Below, piece by piece: positions 12,091-25,737 of a stretch of DNA of 64,000 nt. The DNA lies in the NCBI GenBank assembly GCA_964247055.1, contig OZ176056.1, positions 1,550,001-1,614,000 on the forward strand, given 5' to 3'. Made by a program: the position numbers and the translations under genes. The stretch comes from Paragordius varius. Lineage: Eukaryota > Nematomorpha. The notes below the pieces were generated by a model. The model worked only from the letters and a program-made list of their open reading frames with translations, did not search any database and was not told where the DNA came from. Each line of letters begins with the position of its first letter. Positions within the stretch are counted from its first letter, which is position 1.

Positions 12091-15000
12091 TCACTGTTCC
12101 AGTAGCAACAAAAAATCGCATGGTTTTTTAATATTATTTCAAGTTATCCCCTTGTCTATTTTTTTAAAACCACATGACACTAAAATGCGTGCCATCTTGA
12201 CAAATTTGTATTCAAAAGGCATGTGATCGAATATGTTATTCTTGGGTTGAGTCCAGTTTTAGTGTTAAACCGACCGACTGTCTCTATGAATCCATAATTC
12301 CATAATTATAGCCTAAATTTTACTGAAATTATGGGTAACACAATATAAAAACAAAATTTATCATTAAATTGGCACCTAATATTTAATATACTGTTACTAT
12401 ATGAACAAAAAAACTTGATATTTAAATTTAATGATTATATGATTTATTTCGAACAATGTTCCATCATATCGAGCTTAAGAGGTATGATTGGTTTAGATTA
12501 TTAGCGATTACAGGCCTTTTTGACCTAGCCTTCGAAAAACAAATTTTTTAGTTTTTACTGTAAAAACAAATCGTATCTTTGAATGATATTTAGTTTACAT
12601 TGTGATATTTAGTAAAAAGAAATAAATCCATACGTGGCTACAGACAGTAAATTATAGCCTCTCCTTTTAACCATGTAAATAGTTTATATTTGATTGTTAT
12701 GGAAATTCCCAAAACTGTATAGTAGTAAACATTTGAGTACATTCGATCGATAAGTTTGAAGAAATTAACATTATATCAGTTAGTAAGAAAACATATTATT
12801 TTAACACGTAAGCAAAGGTACAAAGGTTGCTAATACAAAATACTAGCTTTTTTAACCAACTAACAATTTGTAGATAATTTAATATATTTTATATTATTTA
12901 TTTTTATTATCTTTTTTTTCAAACCACATCACAATTCCAATAAAAATGGTTAAAAACATTCACAAAGCCGGGCTTAAGGTAAAACTTAAACATTTCGATA
13001 TAATTTAAGCAGGACTGCCTAACACAAGTGGCTTAATATTTTTGTAGTTTCAATAAGAAAAAATTAGCAATATTTATTATACGCTGCGATATGTATATTT
13101 TTTTTTACCGAGATTTAGATATTTTTGCATGAAAATATGTATTCAGTACTTTTTAAAATAATTGGTGGGTTAATGTAATATTTTTACTGGCTGTGATTTA
13201 AAGGTTATTATAAAATATAAAGAATGATGTCAAATGATCTACAAATCTTAAAAGTTTGACATAAAAAGACCCATTTTTACACCATTTACGCGGATTGCAA
13301 TAATCATTTAATTAAATATACATACAGCTATTTTAAAGCTAAAGATAAATTGTTACACACTGTTAATAAAGAAAAAAAAATTATACTACATTATTGCTCT
13401 ATTTAAAATATCAAGAACCAAATTTTTTATAATATAAGACAATAAAAGTTAACAGTTACTACTTTTTTATTCTCCATCCTGCGAATTTAATATTATATAT
13501 ATTTTTATAAAATTAGCTAAATTAATAATATGCATGGGACATTTTATGCGTATTATAAAAAATTTGAAAATACCGCCATAAATTCTAATTTCGTTATTAT
13601 GCCTAATAAGACCGTAAATATGCTATGTTTAACATATAAATTTAATTATCCTAAAAAATATTTTTTAGAATGTGTCAGAAGAGTGTGTCCAATTATTGAT
13701 TTTATTATAAATTTTATTTCAAACTAGTATATGCCAAACCCGAAACTCTAAAACTTTTAAATTATGATCCAATATGTTAAAGAATATAAGAAATAAATAT
13801 TTATATAACAAAAATTAAACCCTGGGACGAACACCTCGTATTTTTGAAAATCATATAAGAAATTCGTAGTTTTATCTTACATCCAATTGAATGTAATCAT
13901 AACAAAAACATTTCTTAATAAATTTTGTTTTTTACATTGTTTAATTAGTTTATCTAAGTAAATAACCTTTTTATTTAACACTTGGATACAACACACTCAT
14001 TTTAATCCTTCGATTCAAATTGAAGTAGTTGGATACCCCAGGCCTGTTCAGAATCACATATTTTAAAAAGTATGGAAAGAATCATAACCATGGCAAAGTT
14101 TTGCACTAATTTAACATTAATAAACCGAAATATATAAAAAAATTTATTCAAAAATACTTGATATTATTTATTTTAAGCTAAAACCGAAAGGTAAAAATTT
14201 CGTCAACGTGACATGTGTGAAATAGTAAAATTAAAAAATAATACAAAATAAATCGCTTTTTCTATTTCTATCAATGTTAGATGTTATTCAAATAAAAAAT
14301 TCTTAAAATTAAATGAAGACGATATTTTGCAAAAAAAATGTTAAAAAAAATGGCGTCGATGTAGTTTGACATGGAACTTTTTTTTCAAAACAAAATTTTA
14401 TTAAGATATTTTGGCATATATAATTTTTATTAGGGTAGAAGCATAAATTTAAAATGGGATGGTTCCTTCAGTAGTTTTTTATAAGTATTAATTTTAATTT
14501 AGCCTGGGGTATTTAGATACCCCAATTTGAATCGAAGTGTTAAAATAAAGTTTGTGATAAAATAAAATCTTATTATGCATTTTATATTGTTTCCATCATA
14601 CTTTATTAATGTATCATAAATACGTTTTTACAAATAAAATATTATATTTTATCATTATAAAGCATTATTTTAAGCTCATATCGCACGATCTCGTCGCTTT
14701 ATCTTGTAAACACTTTATACCGAGGTTCAACAGTAAAATTATACATAAAATTGCTGTTCAAATATAGATTTTAATTATATATTATAACAAGTTTTACAAA
14801 TTATATTGCGTTCAGCCTTGGTGTCATTAAAAAGTATTGAGCCAAGTATTTATTGTAATAGAGCGGTGTCGAAATCGAATTAAGAATATGTTTGAGATAT
14901 CATTGATATATGTTTGGCTTAATTACACAGCTTGTTTTCAACCTGATTTTAGTCGTTTCGATATCTCAATTACATATCTCTAAACAAATGAATTATAACA

Positions 15001-15330
15001 TAAGGTAAGTCGATTTCAAAATTTTCCATATGGACATGTGACTCAAAAAAAGTGAAAAAACTTTCTTAAATGTATTGTAAGCACCAAAATTAAAAGCTGA
15101 TGAGAATCCTACGTATTGCCACCAAAAATAAGTTAGTATGATCTTTATAATTCCCGATAATGTGCAATGGTTGGGAAGAAAATTAAGTAAAAGGCGCATT
15201 TAAGTCAAACATGCTGTAGCTATGAGTACGCATTTAAAAATTATATATTTTATTAATAGAACTATGCTTATTGTAACACTAACAATTTTATTAAAAGTTA
15301 ATAATGCAAAAAGTGTGACTAAAATCACTT
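12091..15330 (+). repeat. Full ~3.2-kb tandem unit, copy B
   Basis: Same landmarks as copy A, with small indels and substitutions throughout. Copies B and C are more alike than either is to A in much of their length, suggesting stepwise amplification. Contains a MITE at 13975-14543. The boundaries are approximate. Confidence 0.85.
13975..14543. mobile_element. TTAA-flanked MITE (unit B)
   Basis: Counterpart of the element at 10772 within the next tandem unit. It was probably multiplied with the unit rather than inserted separately, since its position within the unit is the same. Confidence 0.65.
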
Positions 15331-18300
15331 CCAGATAGCAACAAAAAATCGCATGGTTTTTTGATATTAGTTCAAGTTATCCCCTTGTCTATTTTTTTAA
15401 GCCCATGACACTAAAATGCGTGCTATCTTGACAAATTTGTAGTTAAAAGGCATCTGATCGAATATTTATTCTTGGGTTGGGTTCAGTTTTGTGTTTAAAT
15501 TACCGATTGTCTATGAATCCATAATTGCATAATTAGAGCCTAATTTTACTGATAAATTATGCGTAACAATATATAAAAACAAAATTTATCATTAAATTAG
15601 TACCAACAAAAAAAAACTTGATAATTAAATTTAAAAATTCAATGATTATATGATTTATTTCGATCGATTAATCATATCGAGCTTAAGAGTTATAATTAGT
15701 TTAGTATATTATCGAATACAGGCCTTTTCGACCAAGCCCTTTGAAAAACAAATTTTTTAGTTTGTACTGTAAAAACAAATCGTATATTTGAATGGTATTT
15801 AGTTTACATTGTGATATTTACTAAAACGAAATAAATCCATACGTGGCTACAGACAAGTAAATTATATCCTCTCCTTTTAACCATGTAAATAGTTTATATT
15901 TGATTGTTATGGAAATTCCCAAAACTGTATAGTAGTAAACATTTAAGTACATTCGATCGATAAGTTTGAAGAAATTAACATTATATCAGTTAGTAAGAAA
16001 ACATATTATTTTAACACGTAAGCAAAGGCACAAAGGTTGCTATTACAGGATACTGGCTTTTTAAGTTTAATCAACTAACAATTTTTAGTTAATTTAATAT
16101 ATTTTTATATTAATTATTTTTATTATCTTTTTTTTCAATCCACATCACAATTCCAATAAAAATGGTTAAGAACATTTACAAAGCCGTGCTTGAGGTAAAA
16201 CTTAATTATTTTAATATAATTTAAGCAGGACTGACACAAGTGGCTTAATATTTTTGTAGTTTCAAGAAAAAATTTGCAATATTTATTATACGATGCGATA
16301 ATTTATAATTTTTCTTAGATTTAGATATTTTTGCATGAAATTATGTATTAATTCAGTACTTTTTGAAAGTAATATTTCGGTGTTAAAGATTTAAATGTTA
16401 TTATAAAATATAAAGAATGTTGTCAAATATCTACAAATTCTTAAAAGTTTGACATAAAAAGACCTATTTTTACATCATTTCCGCGGATTGCAATATTAAA
16501 TTATTATTTATTTAAATATACATACAGCCATTTTAAAGCTAAAGATAAATTGTTACACACTGTTAATAAAGAAAAAAATTTTACTACATTAAGTTCTTCA
16601 TATAATTGCTTTATTTAAATATCAAAAACCAAATTTTTTATATAAGACATTAATAGTTACCACTTTTTTATTCTCCATCCTGCGAATTTAATATTATATA
16701 TATTTTTATAAAATTAGCTAAATTAATAATATGCATGGGACATTTTATGCGTATTATTAATTTGAAAATACCGCCATAAAAAATTCTAATTTCGTTATTA
16801 TGCCTAATAAGACCGTAAATATGCTATGTTTAACACATAAATTTAAATATCCTAAAAAATATTTTTTAGAATGTGTCAAAAGAGTGCGTGCAATTATTGA
16901 TTTTATTATAAATTTTATTTCAAACTAGTATAAGCTAAACCCGAAATTCTAAAACTTTTAAATTATGATCCAATATGATAAAGAATATAGGAAATAAATA
17001 TTTATATAACAAAAATTAACCGGGACGATCACCTCGTATTCTTGTAAATCATATGAGAAATTCATAGTTTTATCTTAAAACAACCAATTGAATGTAATCA
17101 TAACAAAAACATTTCTTAATAATTTTTGTTTGTGTTAGTTAGATCTGTTTACGAATGTTGTTTTTTACATTGTTTAATTAGTTTATCTAAGTAAATAACC
17201 TTTTTATTTAACACTTGGTTACAACACACTCATTTTAATCCTTCGATTCAAATTGAGGTAGTTGGATACCCCAGGCCTGTTCAGAATCACATATTTTAAA
17301 AAGTATGGAAAGAATCATAACCATGGCAAAGTTTTGCACTAATTTAACATTAATAAACCGAAATATATAAAAAAATTTAAAATACTTGATATTATTTATT
17401 TTAAGCTAAAACCGAAAGGTAAAAATTTCGTCAACGTGACATGTGTGAAATAGTAAAATAATAAAATAATACAAAATAAATCGCTTTTTCTATTTCTATC
17501 AATGTTAGATGTTATTCAAATAAAAAATTCTTAAAATTAAATGAAGACGATATTTCGCAAAAAAATGTTAAAAAAAATGGCGTCGATGTAGTTTGACATG
17601 GAACTTTTTTTTCAAAACAAAATTTTATTAAGATATTTTGTCATATATAATTTTTATTAGGGTAGAAGCATAAATTTAAAATGGGATGGTTCCTTCAGTA
17701 GTTTTTTATAAGTATTAATTTTAATTTAGCCTGGGGTATTTAGATACCCCAATTTGAATCGAAGTGTTAAAATAAAGTTTGTGATAAAATAAAATCTTAT
17801 TATGCGTTTTATATTGTTTCCATCATACTTTATTAATGTATCATAAATACGTTTTTACAAATAAAATATTATATTTTATCATTATAAAGCATTATTTTAA
17901 GCTCATATCGCACGATCTCGTCGCTTTATCTTGTAAACACTTTATACCGAGGTTCAACAGTTTAAAATTATACATAAAATTGCTCTTCAAATATAGATTT
18001 TAATTATATATTATAACAAGTTTTACAAATTATATTGCGTTCAGCCTTGGTGTCATTAAAAAGTATTGAGCCAAGTATTTATTGTAATAGAGCGGTGTCG
18101 AAATCGAATTAAGTATATGTTTGAGATCTAATCATTGATATATGTTTGGCTTATTCGCACAGCTTGTTTTCAACCTGATTTTAGTTGTTTCGATATCTAA
18201 ATTACATATCTCTAAACAAATGAATTACATAAGATATGTCGATATCAAAATTCATATGGACATGTGGATCAAAAGTGAAAAAACTTTCTTAAATGTATTG

Positions 18301-18560
18301 TAAGCACCAAAACTAAAATGAGAATCCTAGGTATTTTCACCAGAAAATAAGTTACTATAATCTTTAAATACTTAATAATTTGCAATGGTTTGGAAGAAAT
18401 TAAGTAAAAGGCGCATTGAAATATAGCGTGCTTTAGGTATGACTACAATTATGCATTTTCAAATTATATATTTTATTTATAGATCTCATCTTATTGTAAC
18501 ACTAACTATATTATTAAAAGATAATAATGCAAAAAGTGTGATTAAAATCACTGTTCCAGA
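15331..18560 (+). repeat. Full ~3.2-kb tandem unit, copy C
   Basis: Last unit of the array. Similarity ends just after the shared sequence around GTGATTAAAATCAC (about 18537), where unique sequence leading into the GILT-like gene begins. Contains a MITE at 17208-17770. Confidence 0.85.
17208..17770. mobile_element. TTAA-flanked MITE (unit C)
   Basis: Third array-borne copy, at the same place in its unit. TTAA bounds both ends, and the GGGGTATTTAGATACCCC-type motif is intact near the right end. Confidence 0.65.
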
Positions 18561-18769
18561 TAGCACCAAAAAAGCTTGCCTATCGGGCGATTTTTATTTT
18601 TTACTGGGCTGTTATTAAACTACCTGGTTAGTAATCTTTTTAAATGACTTCTGCGACAAAATTAACAAAAGCCAAAAAATTTATTACAATGCAGTAAAAG
18701 AATTTTTACTGAGTTTTTTTTTTAAATTAAATTAATTATGAATGGAATTAGGTGTGTGTCCTCTGTATT

Positions 18770-21700
18770 ATGTTGATGCAATTCACTTATGTGGTTCCAC
18801 AAAATGGAAATACGAGCAAACTTAATTTCGCGATATTCTATGAAAGTCGATCTCTGCACAGTAAAGACCTTATTGTGGATCAAATATTACCATTTTTGTC
18901 CAATTTTTACAATGTTTCAAAGTCATTTGAAAAGGCTCTGCTTTCTATTGAATTTATTCCATTTGGAAAAGCTAACGTATATATTTTATTTTAAATTATA
19001 TTTCAATCAAGCAAGCAGTGTTAGAATTACTTGAATAAAAATTATGAAAAAATACAATAAAAAAGGTTGTGCGGATTATGAATTAAACAAACATAAGCTA
19101 GAAAATCGTATTTTGATAATATTGTTAGTCCAAAATGCGCCATATATTTTTATATTAACTTAATATAAATTTTGAATAAAACCCTAAATTTTGTTTTAAT
19201 GTTATGTATTTTCAAAAATGTCCGCAATATTAAAAAATTGTTGGTAAAAATTAACTTAAAAATAAAGCTTTAGGATTCAATTCAATGTAGAATATTACAA
19301 CTTTATTAAAATTCTCGTGAAGCCAACACCTAGGAAAAATATTTTATATGAACCGGCAATTCAAACGATTGCAGATGAAATATTATATGCAATAGAGAAG
19401 TATCGGCTTAAATTTTTAAATAATAACCAATTTAAAAGTTATAAACATGATATTAAAACTAAATCTATTTAATCATAAATAAGAGAATGTATTTGGAATA
19501 CATTGAATTAAATTTTTTAATAAATTTTAGTTTGCGCTTTTTAATATATTTTAACACAAATTTAGCAAAACCCCTTTATTTCATAAATGTATTTTAGTCA
19601 AAAACTTGCAGAACTTTGCATATTAAATTATTAAAATTAAGTAAATTTAGGTGTTTTATTTCATGGTGTAAAAAATTATAACCAACAACTAACGATCAGC
19701 TGTTTTGCCATACTTTCACTTATTTCTCTTAATTAAAACTTCATTACCCTTTCACTTTTTTGTCTTAGTTCACCCTTTGTGTTAGTTTTATATTCCAGAG
19801 CTCAATTTTGTAAATAAACTGTTATGAAAGTTGCTTTAGTTAAAATTAATATATCAAACATTCTTTATGCTTTATATAAAAAGCCTATATTTTTTACAGT
19901 TTTATTTCTATAGTCTAATTTGGGACAGCAAAACACGATTTAACAGCTTACAGTAATTTTGCTGAAAAATATAGCCTAAAAGCTTTTTAAAGTTGATTGT
20001 TTACATTTTCTAACGATAATATACATTTATTTGCCTGTTGCATTGGCGATATAAAAAAATTATAGAAAAATATGGGGAGGAAAAAGTTTGAGATTAGGAT
20101 TATTTTGTATGATTCGCCTAAAAGGCTAAAGACAGTCTATTTATTAACGGCTAATACCTTAAATACTTTTCAAGATAATCAAATTTCGAATCGCTCTATG
20201 ATTTAAAACTACTTCTAAAGGTAATGAAGTGTTAAGCGTTTAATCCCGATTTAATAATTGGTTTTTATAAGTACAAAGTGAATTCATAAATAGCAACATA
20301 TGTATGAATTTCTTAAATATCAGAAACGTAATAATATGACAAATACTTTTTCCAAAGACCACTGTACCTTTTTACATTCAATTTTTTTTTCTAATTTTTT
20401 GTTTTTAAAATGCAAAGTATGTAATAGGCATGTAAATTGGGTAATAAATATTTTTCCAGATAAAGTGACCAGATAGGCTGTTTTTCGACAGTACTGGATT
20501 TCAGAAAAAAACTGCGACTGTACTTTTGTACTGCTTTTTGAAATTAAAATAAAAATAATTATTTATTAAGTTATACCTTCTATTTATTCAAAAAAATTAT
20601 TTTAGTATTGGAATTAGTACCCTCTGTAAAAATAACCCCATAACTTGTAAAGAAATGGTTTATTTTGCGGTAAAAAACTAAGATTGGCGTATTTTTAAAT
20701 GGTTAATACTTATTTTCTGCTCGAAATATACATAAAATTGGATTTTGGATCGGTCAAACCGCTTATGATTGAAGCCTTTCGCCAAATGGCGAAATTATAA
20801 ATCTAGGACTCCACACTTAAGATTGGGCCAATGGCTCTTTCACTCAGGGCTTCCGCAAAAAGAGGTGCCTAAAAATTTAAAATTAACAAAATTAATTTAT
20901 GATATTATCACAAATATTTCATCAAGTTTAGAAAGATTTTTTGTTATAATAATCAAACGGAAAATTTTATAGTATATTGTATTCCCGTACAATTAAGAGT
21001 TTTTCACATTTTCTATACTCATTAGGTAAAAGGTTTGATATTTTCTTAATTTTTTCCCTAAACTTTAATTTTTACTAGTTTTCCTTTTTACATAAAAAAT
21101 TGAGATATTTTGTTGAAGCGTACTTCAAACTATTATGAAGCATGATGGAAACGATATAACTCTTTGAGATATAATAAAATCCTTTTTTCAAGTAATTCGA
21201 TGATGTTGAACATTACAATTGATTTATATTTAAAGGTTTGTTTATTTGCAAATTTTAGTGATTTTTCTAAAAAAACTATAATTCTGAGTGAGAAAAACGT
21301 ACATTATTAAATTATATATATATAGACTGTTATAAAATTTTAACCGTTTATATCGTTTCCATCATGCTGAAAATAGTATAAAGTACGCTTCAACAAAATT
21401 TTGTTAAAAACTAAATTTTTGAAAGCATGGATTTATTTAAAAATACATTTAATTGATATCAAAATTTAGCGTATATTAAAAATTATCGCACAATGTCGGA
21501 ATTTTTGCGTTTTCTTTGAATGACCAGTCCATCTAATACGAGCCAAAAAATTTGGGACTTTCAAAGCCCACATCTAAAAATTTAAACCAAAAGCACAATG
21601 ATAATCCTGATAATTTCCTATCAGAATATATCTATTTGATCACGATATTTTTTGTGGAAACTGTGTAATATACTACACCGATGTTGTAGAATTTTGTACT

Positions 21701-24017
21701 GCGTTAAAGTTGAAAATATCTAGTCTCATTAAGATAAAAAATGTTATAAATATTATGGTTAACTTTGGAGAAAAAAAATTATTTTATAAATAAAATATTA
21801 TATTTTCAAATCAAATAATTTATAATTTAGTACACCGTGATTAATGAACGATATGATTTTGATCATTGCCAACATGGTCATCGTGAATGTGATGGGAATA
21901 AATGGCATGTAATATAGTAAATTAAATTAAAAAGACGAACAAAGAACAAAAAATTTAAACATTTTAAAAGACTTTTATTATAAACTAATAAGAGTTGTTG
22001 TTTGAAATACAATTTATTAATTTTTCATTATATAGAAAATGCACTATAAAACTACAAGCTTAACTAAATATTTATCCTTTAAAAACTTTGAATATACCAG
22101 TTATAACTCAAATTCACCCTTTAACAATTTATTTTTACTCTTGAACAATTCAATTCGACTTTAAAAAAAACTTATGTAGTTGGCAAATATAACTTATTAT
22201 TATAATTTAATATTTCTTTATGGCCTAAAATATTATTTTATCGGTATTATGTTTTTAAAAAATTTAAAAAAATATAGGTAGTTTATAATATTCAAAAAAA
22301 CACTATTTAGGGTGAATATGAATTGTTAAAGGGTGAATGTGAATTGTTCGAGTGTGAATTTGAAGTGTAAATGATATATAACTGAAAATTTATATTTTAT
22401 CACAGAAATTTCTTTAAATGTTTTATTTGGCAGAATTTTTAGTGAGTATAATTTGATTTTTATAACATTTTATTATAGGCTTGTTCCCTTATATACAACA
22501 AAGATTCAACTTTCAATATTCTTGACTGTTTGTTTGAAATTGATGACTTTAGTCATGAAAGAATGAAACAGGTCATTTATTAAATATTAAATTGAATTAA
22601 TTGGTAATTACCGCTAATGAAAATATTTTATTGATTAAAAAAATAAAACATATCATATTTTTGGACAAATCAGAAGTTTATAGAGATGACATATTTTAAA
22701 TCAAGAATCAAATATTTATTAAATATGTACAAATTTAAACCATACAAAAGTTTACTTGTATAACATCGATGCACCGTATATAAAAGCATTCATTCAAAAA
22801 ACTTTAATATTTTATTTATGGATAAACCTATCGCTTAAAATTCAATCAACATGACAGGTGTGCTCCTGTTAGTCAATGTTTAATGTGATTAAAAAAAATT
22901 AGCTTTTAATTTTAGCGTTAGAATCAATTAAACCCGATATTATAGAAAAATGTTGTTAATGAAAGTGTTTTTCTCTAAATTGTATTTGAATATTTTGGCT
23001 TCTTATAGTTTAGGATATAAACATAAATTTAAATCGGAACTGTTTCTTTTTATTAATTTTTAAAAATATTAATTTAAACATACTCTGGACTCACCAGATA
23101 CCCTAATTGCGAAGAATTTAAACTATTGTTCACACATTAGATTATATATTTTAAATAATCACATAGTTCATATGATAAGAATTATCAATGTTTCAAAAAG
23201 TATGGTTATGTTTTGAGAAAATATATATTCTTTTTCATTTGTATAATTTAATATACTGTATCTTTTATTTTTTAAAGATTTTTTTATGGTATTTTGTTGT
23301 TTAGTGTTTGGAATCAAACGGTATAAATTACAATAAAACCAAACAATGTGTTAAAAATGTCGATTTCGATTTAAGAGCAATGGGGGATAGAACTGAAGAG
23401 ATGCTAAGACAATATGATCATGTGCCCTTAGTTATTTTGAAAGGGGTATGAAATCTTTTTTACATCTTTTAAATTAAAAAAATATTTTTTACTTTAAAAT
23501 TAACGGAAGAACCGGAATCGGATGTATTCAAAATTTAGCAATTTCGTTTTGAATGGAAAAAAAACGTTGCAAAATAGTTTTCTTTCAAAATTAATTGTTA
23601 TTATTACGAATTTAGGACATCAGTTGCCTTTTTATGTAATTAAATTTAATTTTAAAAAAAAAATAATTAATTTTAATTATTTTACTGTTTGCATTTAATC
23701 GAATTTATTCGGGGCCAAAAAATTTTGAACTGGAAGCTTAACTCTAAAAATATGCCGAGTTGGAACCGAAGCCAGAAAGCAATTTGAAATTATACTATCC
23801 CCTAAAATTAAGTTCTAATACTCTACCTACAAGATATTAATAATTTTAATCATGTTTTATATGTGTGATTTATAATTTATAAAGCCTTGCTATAGAGAAT
23901 AATATTAGGGAAATTATTTATTGCATTTAGCAAAACCATAGCATGCATATACAAAACAGATCTGAAACCGATTTTTCTGGCCTTGTGTGCGAGTTAATGG
24001 TAAAAACTTTATATTAA
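18770..24017 (+). CDS. GILT: GILT-like (gamma-interferon-inducible lysosomal thiol reductase family) protein, degenerate active site
   Basis: Five exons: 18770-18976, 21831-21908, 22479-22571, 23305-23445, 23931-24017. All junctions are phase 0 with GT/AG, giving about 201 residues, the usual family size. Exon 1 holds the thioredoxin-like start (NFAIFYES..) and the EFIPFGKAN block. The exon 2-3 junction rebuilds the family signature CQHGx2ECx2Nx4C exactly as CQHGHRECDGNKWHAC. Exon 4 has paired cysteines and DHVPLVILKG, matching the conserved VPxxxxNG region. Exon 5 ends GLVCELM. Family members reduce protein disulfides in lysosomes or outside the cell through a CxxC or CxxS motif; here that site reads SLHS, so normal reductase activity is unlikely. 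The start is uncertain: the frame stays open upstream (VCVLCI) to an AG at 18750-18751, so a missed upstream exon may supply the signal peptide. No frame break is seen elsewhere, so it looks like a maintained gene. Confidence 0.88.
19690..20190 (+). repeat. Dispersed repeat in GILT intron 1, related to 24115-24560
   Basis: The block with TCACTTTTTTGTC, CAGAGCTCAATT and TTAATACCTTAAATA(C/T)TTTT recurs in the same order and direction downstream of the GILT stop codon. The pair is strongly diverged, so this is an old duplication or two copies of one element. The rest of the 2.85-kb intron 1 holds nothing recognisable apart from the hairpin at 21107. Confidence 0.5.
21107..21399. mobile_element. 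Palindromic MITE in GILT intron 1
   Basis: The left arm (TGTTGAAGCGTACTTC at 21111, then GCATGATGGAAACGATATAA) is the inverted complement of the right arm (TTATATCGTTTCCATCATGC, then AAGTACGCTTCAACA to about 21396). The arms are about 50-60 bp around an AT-rich centre of about 180 bp. There is no coding sequence. Confidence 0.7.
22100..22372. repeat. Inverted-repeat element in GILT intron 2
   Basis: TTCACCCTTTAACAATT near 22110 is mirrored by AATTGTTAAAGGGTGAAT near 22321, with further inverted similarity outward to about 22372. AT-rich between the arms. Probably a worn foldback MITE. Confidence 0.5.
22800..23140. mobile_element. Worn copy of the TTAA-flanked MITE in GILT intron 3
   Basis: Aligns with the central and right part of the element at 10772-11321 (AATCAACATGACAGGTGTG; ATATAAACATAAATTTAAATCGG; CCAGATACCCTAATTG) with many substitutions. 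The left end is not found. Confidence 0.5.
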
Positions 24018-24114
24018 AATTGAATAATCACAGTATTATTATCTCACTTATTTAAGCTTTTATATATATTCTACAAATCGAAGGTTTAAAGTTCATTAAA
24101 CCCTAACTTCAATG

Positions 24115-24560
24115 TTAAGATGTTTATCTATTACCTTTTCACTTTTTTGTCCAGGTTTACCTTTTGGGAGAATTTTATATCTCAGAGCTCAATTATTTTA
24201 GTTATAATTTAATTAGTATCAGTATATCAAACATTGTTCTCATGTGTCAGATAAAAAAGCTGATTAAATGGGATAATATTAAAATCATAATATATCAAGA
24301 TTTTGCTGTTAAAATGTAGCCTGTAAGCTTGCTATCAAAGTTAATTATTTACATTTTGTAACCATAATATGCATTTATTTGTCTATTGCAAAAGCGATTT
24401 AAATCAAATGGAAAATGGCGGCAAAAAGGGAGGATTTTTTACAATACATTTTTTTAAAAAATTGTATAATGCGCCCAAAAGTCTAAAGAAAGCATATTTT
24501 TAAATTCGGCTTAATACCTTAAATATTTTTTAAATATTCACATTTTTAGACTCTCTGGGA
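24115..24560 (+). repeat. Dispersed repeat downstream of GILT
   Basis: Diverged partner of 19690-20190. With it, the 646 bases between the GILT stop codon and the duplicated segment at 24664 are mostly accounted for. No gene is seen. Confidence 0.5.
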
Positions 24561-24663
24561 TATAAAATTATACCAATAGGTACTGGAGTGTTTTAAAATT
24601 ATCTTAATTTACTTTTTCCCATAATTTTTTTAGTTTTCTCCGTAAATGCATAAATTGAAAATT

Positions 24664-25737
24664 ATTTTTTACTTAATAACTTATGATGTTATAAAAACTC
24701 CTTCAATAGCGTCTTTAGGATACTTTTTAGATTTTGCAAATTAAAATGATTGACAGAATAGACTCTTTTCCGCTAAGTAGGATATAACCACTAATGTATT
24801 TGTATGCCCGTAGTTTTTAAATTGTAAATAATTAATTTACAATCTTTAAATTTCATTTTGTAATAACTTTTATAGTTTATTATGAGTAAAAAATTGAAGA
24901 CATTAATAGGTTAAAATATAATATAAATCGGAATTTTTTTTTATAAAAATTTCAAAATTTTATGATGGAAATATTTTTGCGACAAATGATCGGTCATTAA
25001 TTAAATTACATTTTTTTATTAATTTGTTTTCATATATTTGCAGAGCAACCTAACTGTTTGTTTGCTTTCACACCAATTAAACTAAATATGTTTATGATTT
25101 TTTAAACATAATTTATTTAATATTGGGCTTATTACATGATTCTTTGGATAGGTGTTGGGAAAAATAATTTGTATCTTTCATTTATGGTTCAATAAATCAA
25201 TATAGATTGGGGGTATAAAATATTAATTTTAGCTATATATTATAAAGATGGGGTGTCCAACATACAAATGGCTTCGCGGGTCGCATTTATGATTCATAAA
25301 ACTGACAGGGGCAGTATTCGAAATTTATATATGGACATTCATAAGGAATTTTTTAGATTTACCAAACATAAAACCAGAAAATGCAGATATAGTATTTTTT
25401 TTTTAATTCTTGCCTATTAGATAGAGTTTTTAAAAAAATTTTACAGGAAATATTAATTTATTTAAGATTTTTGTGAGTATATTTTTATAATTTATGGATA
25501 TCCGAATTTTTCGCGGGCCCCACATAAAGTTACAGACGCCATGTGTTGGCCACCCCTGTTTTAGAGTGTAATTTGTGTTACAGGTTTAATTTGTAATTTT
25601 GGCTTTTATTTATTTGTTATAACAGTTTTAAGAATACTGCAGTATAAATTTTGGATAGCGCCAATCCGGAAAAACAGCTTATTTAAAATAAATAGGCAAA
25701 AATTTACCATAATTAATCATTTATTAATTTAATTTAG
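24664..25737 (+). repeat. Second copy of the left-edge segment
   Basis: Direct repeat of 1-1084. Here the segment continues into unrelated AT-rich DNA instead of the 500-bp array. It includes the hAT MITE copy at 25248-25558. Confidence 0.9.
25248..25558. mobile_element. hAT-type MITE, second copy
   Basis: Ends GGGGTGTCCAACATACAAA and GTGTTGGCCACCCCTG, where the right end is closer to the expected inverted sequence than in the copy at 606. The flanks TTATAAAG and TTTTAGAG are identical to those of the first copy. Confidence 0.7.

Noticed and set aside
13530-13727. 65-residue open frame in the 3.2-kb unit (starts MHGTFYAYY)
   Set aside because: The corresponding sequences near 10330 and 16734 carry indels that break the frame, so it is not conserved as protein.
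20769-20972. 67-residue open frame in GILT intron 1 (starts MKPFAKWRN)
   Set aside because: No family recognised and no way to splice it between GILT exons 1 and 2, whose phases already match.
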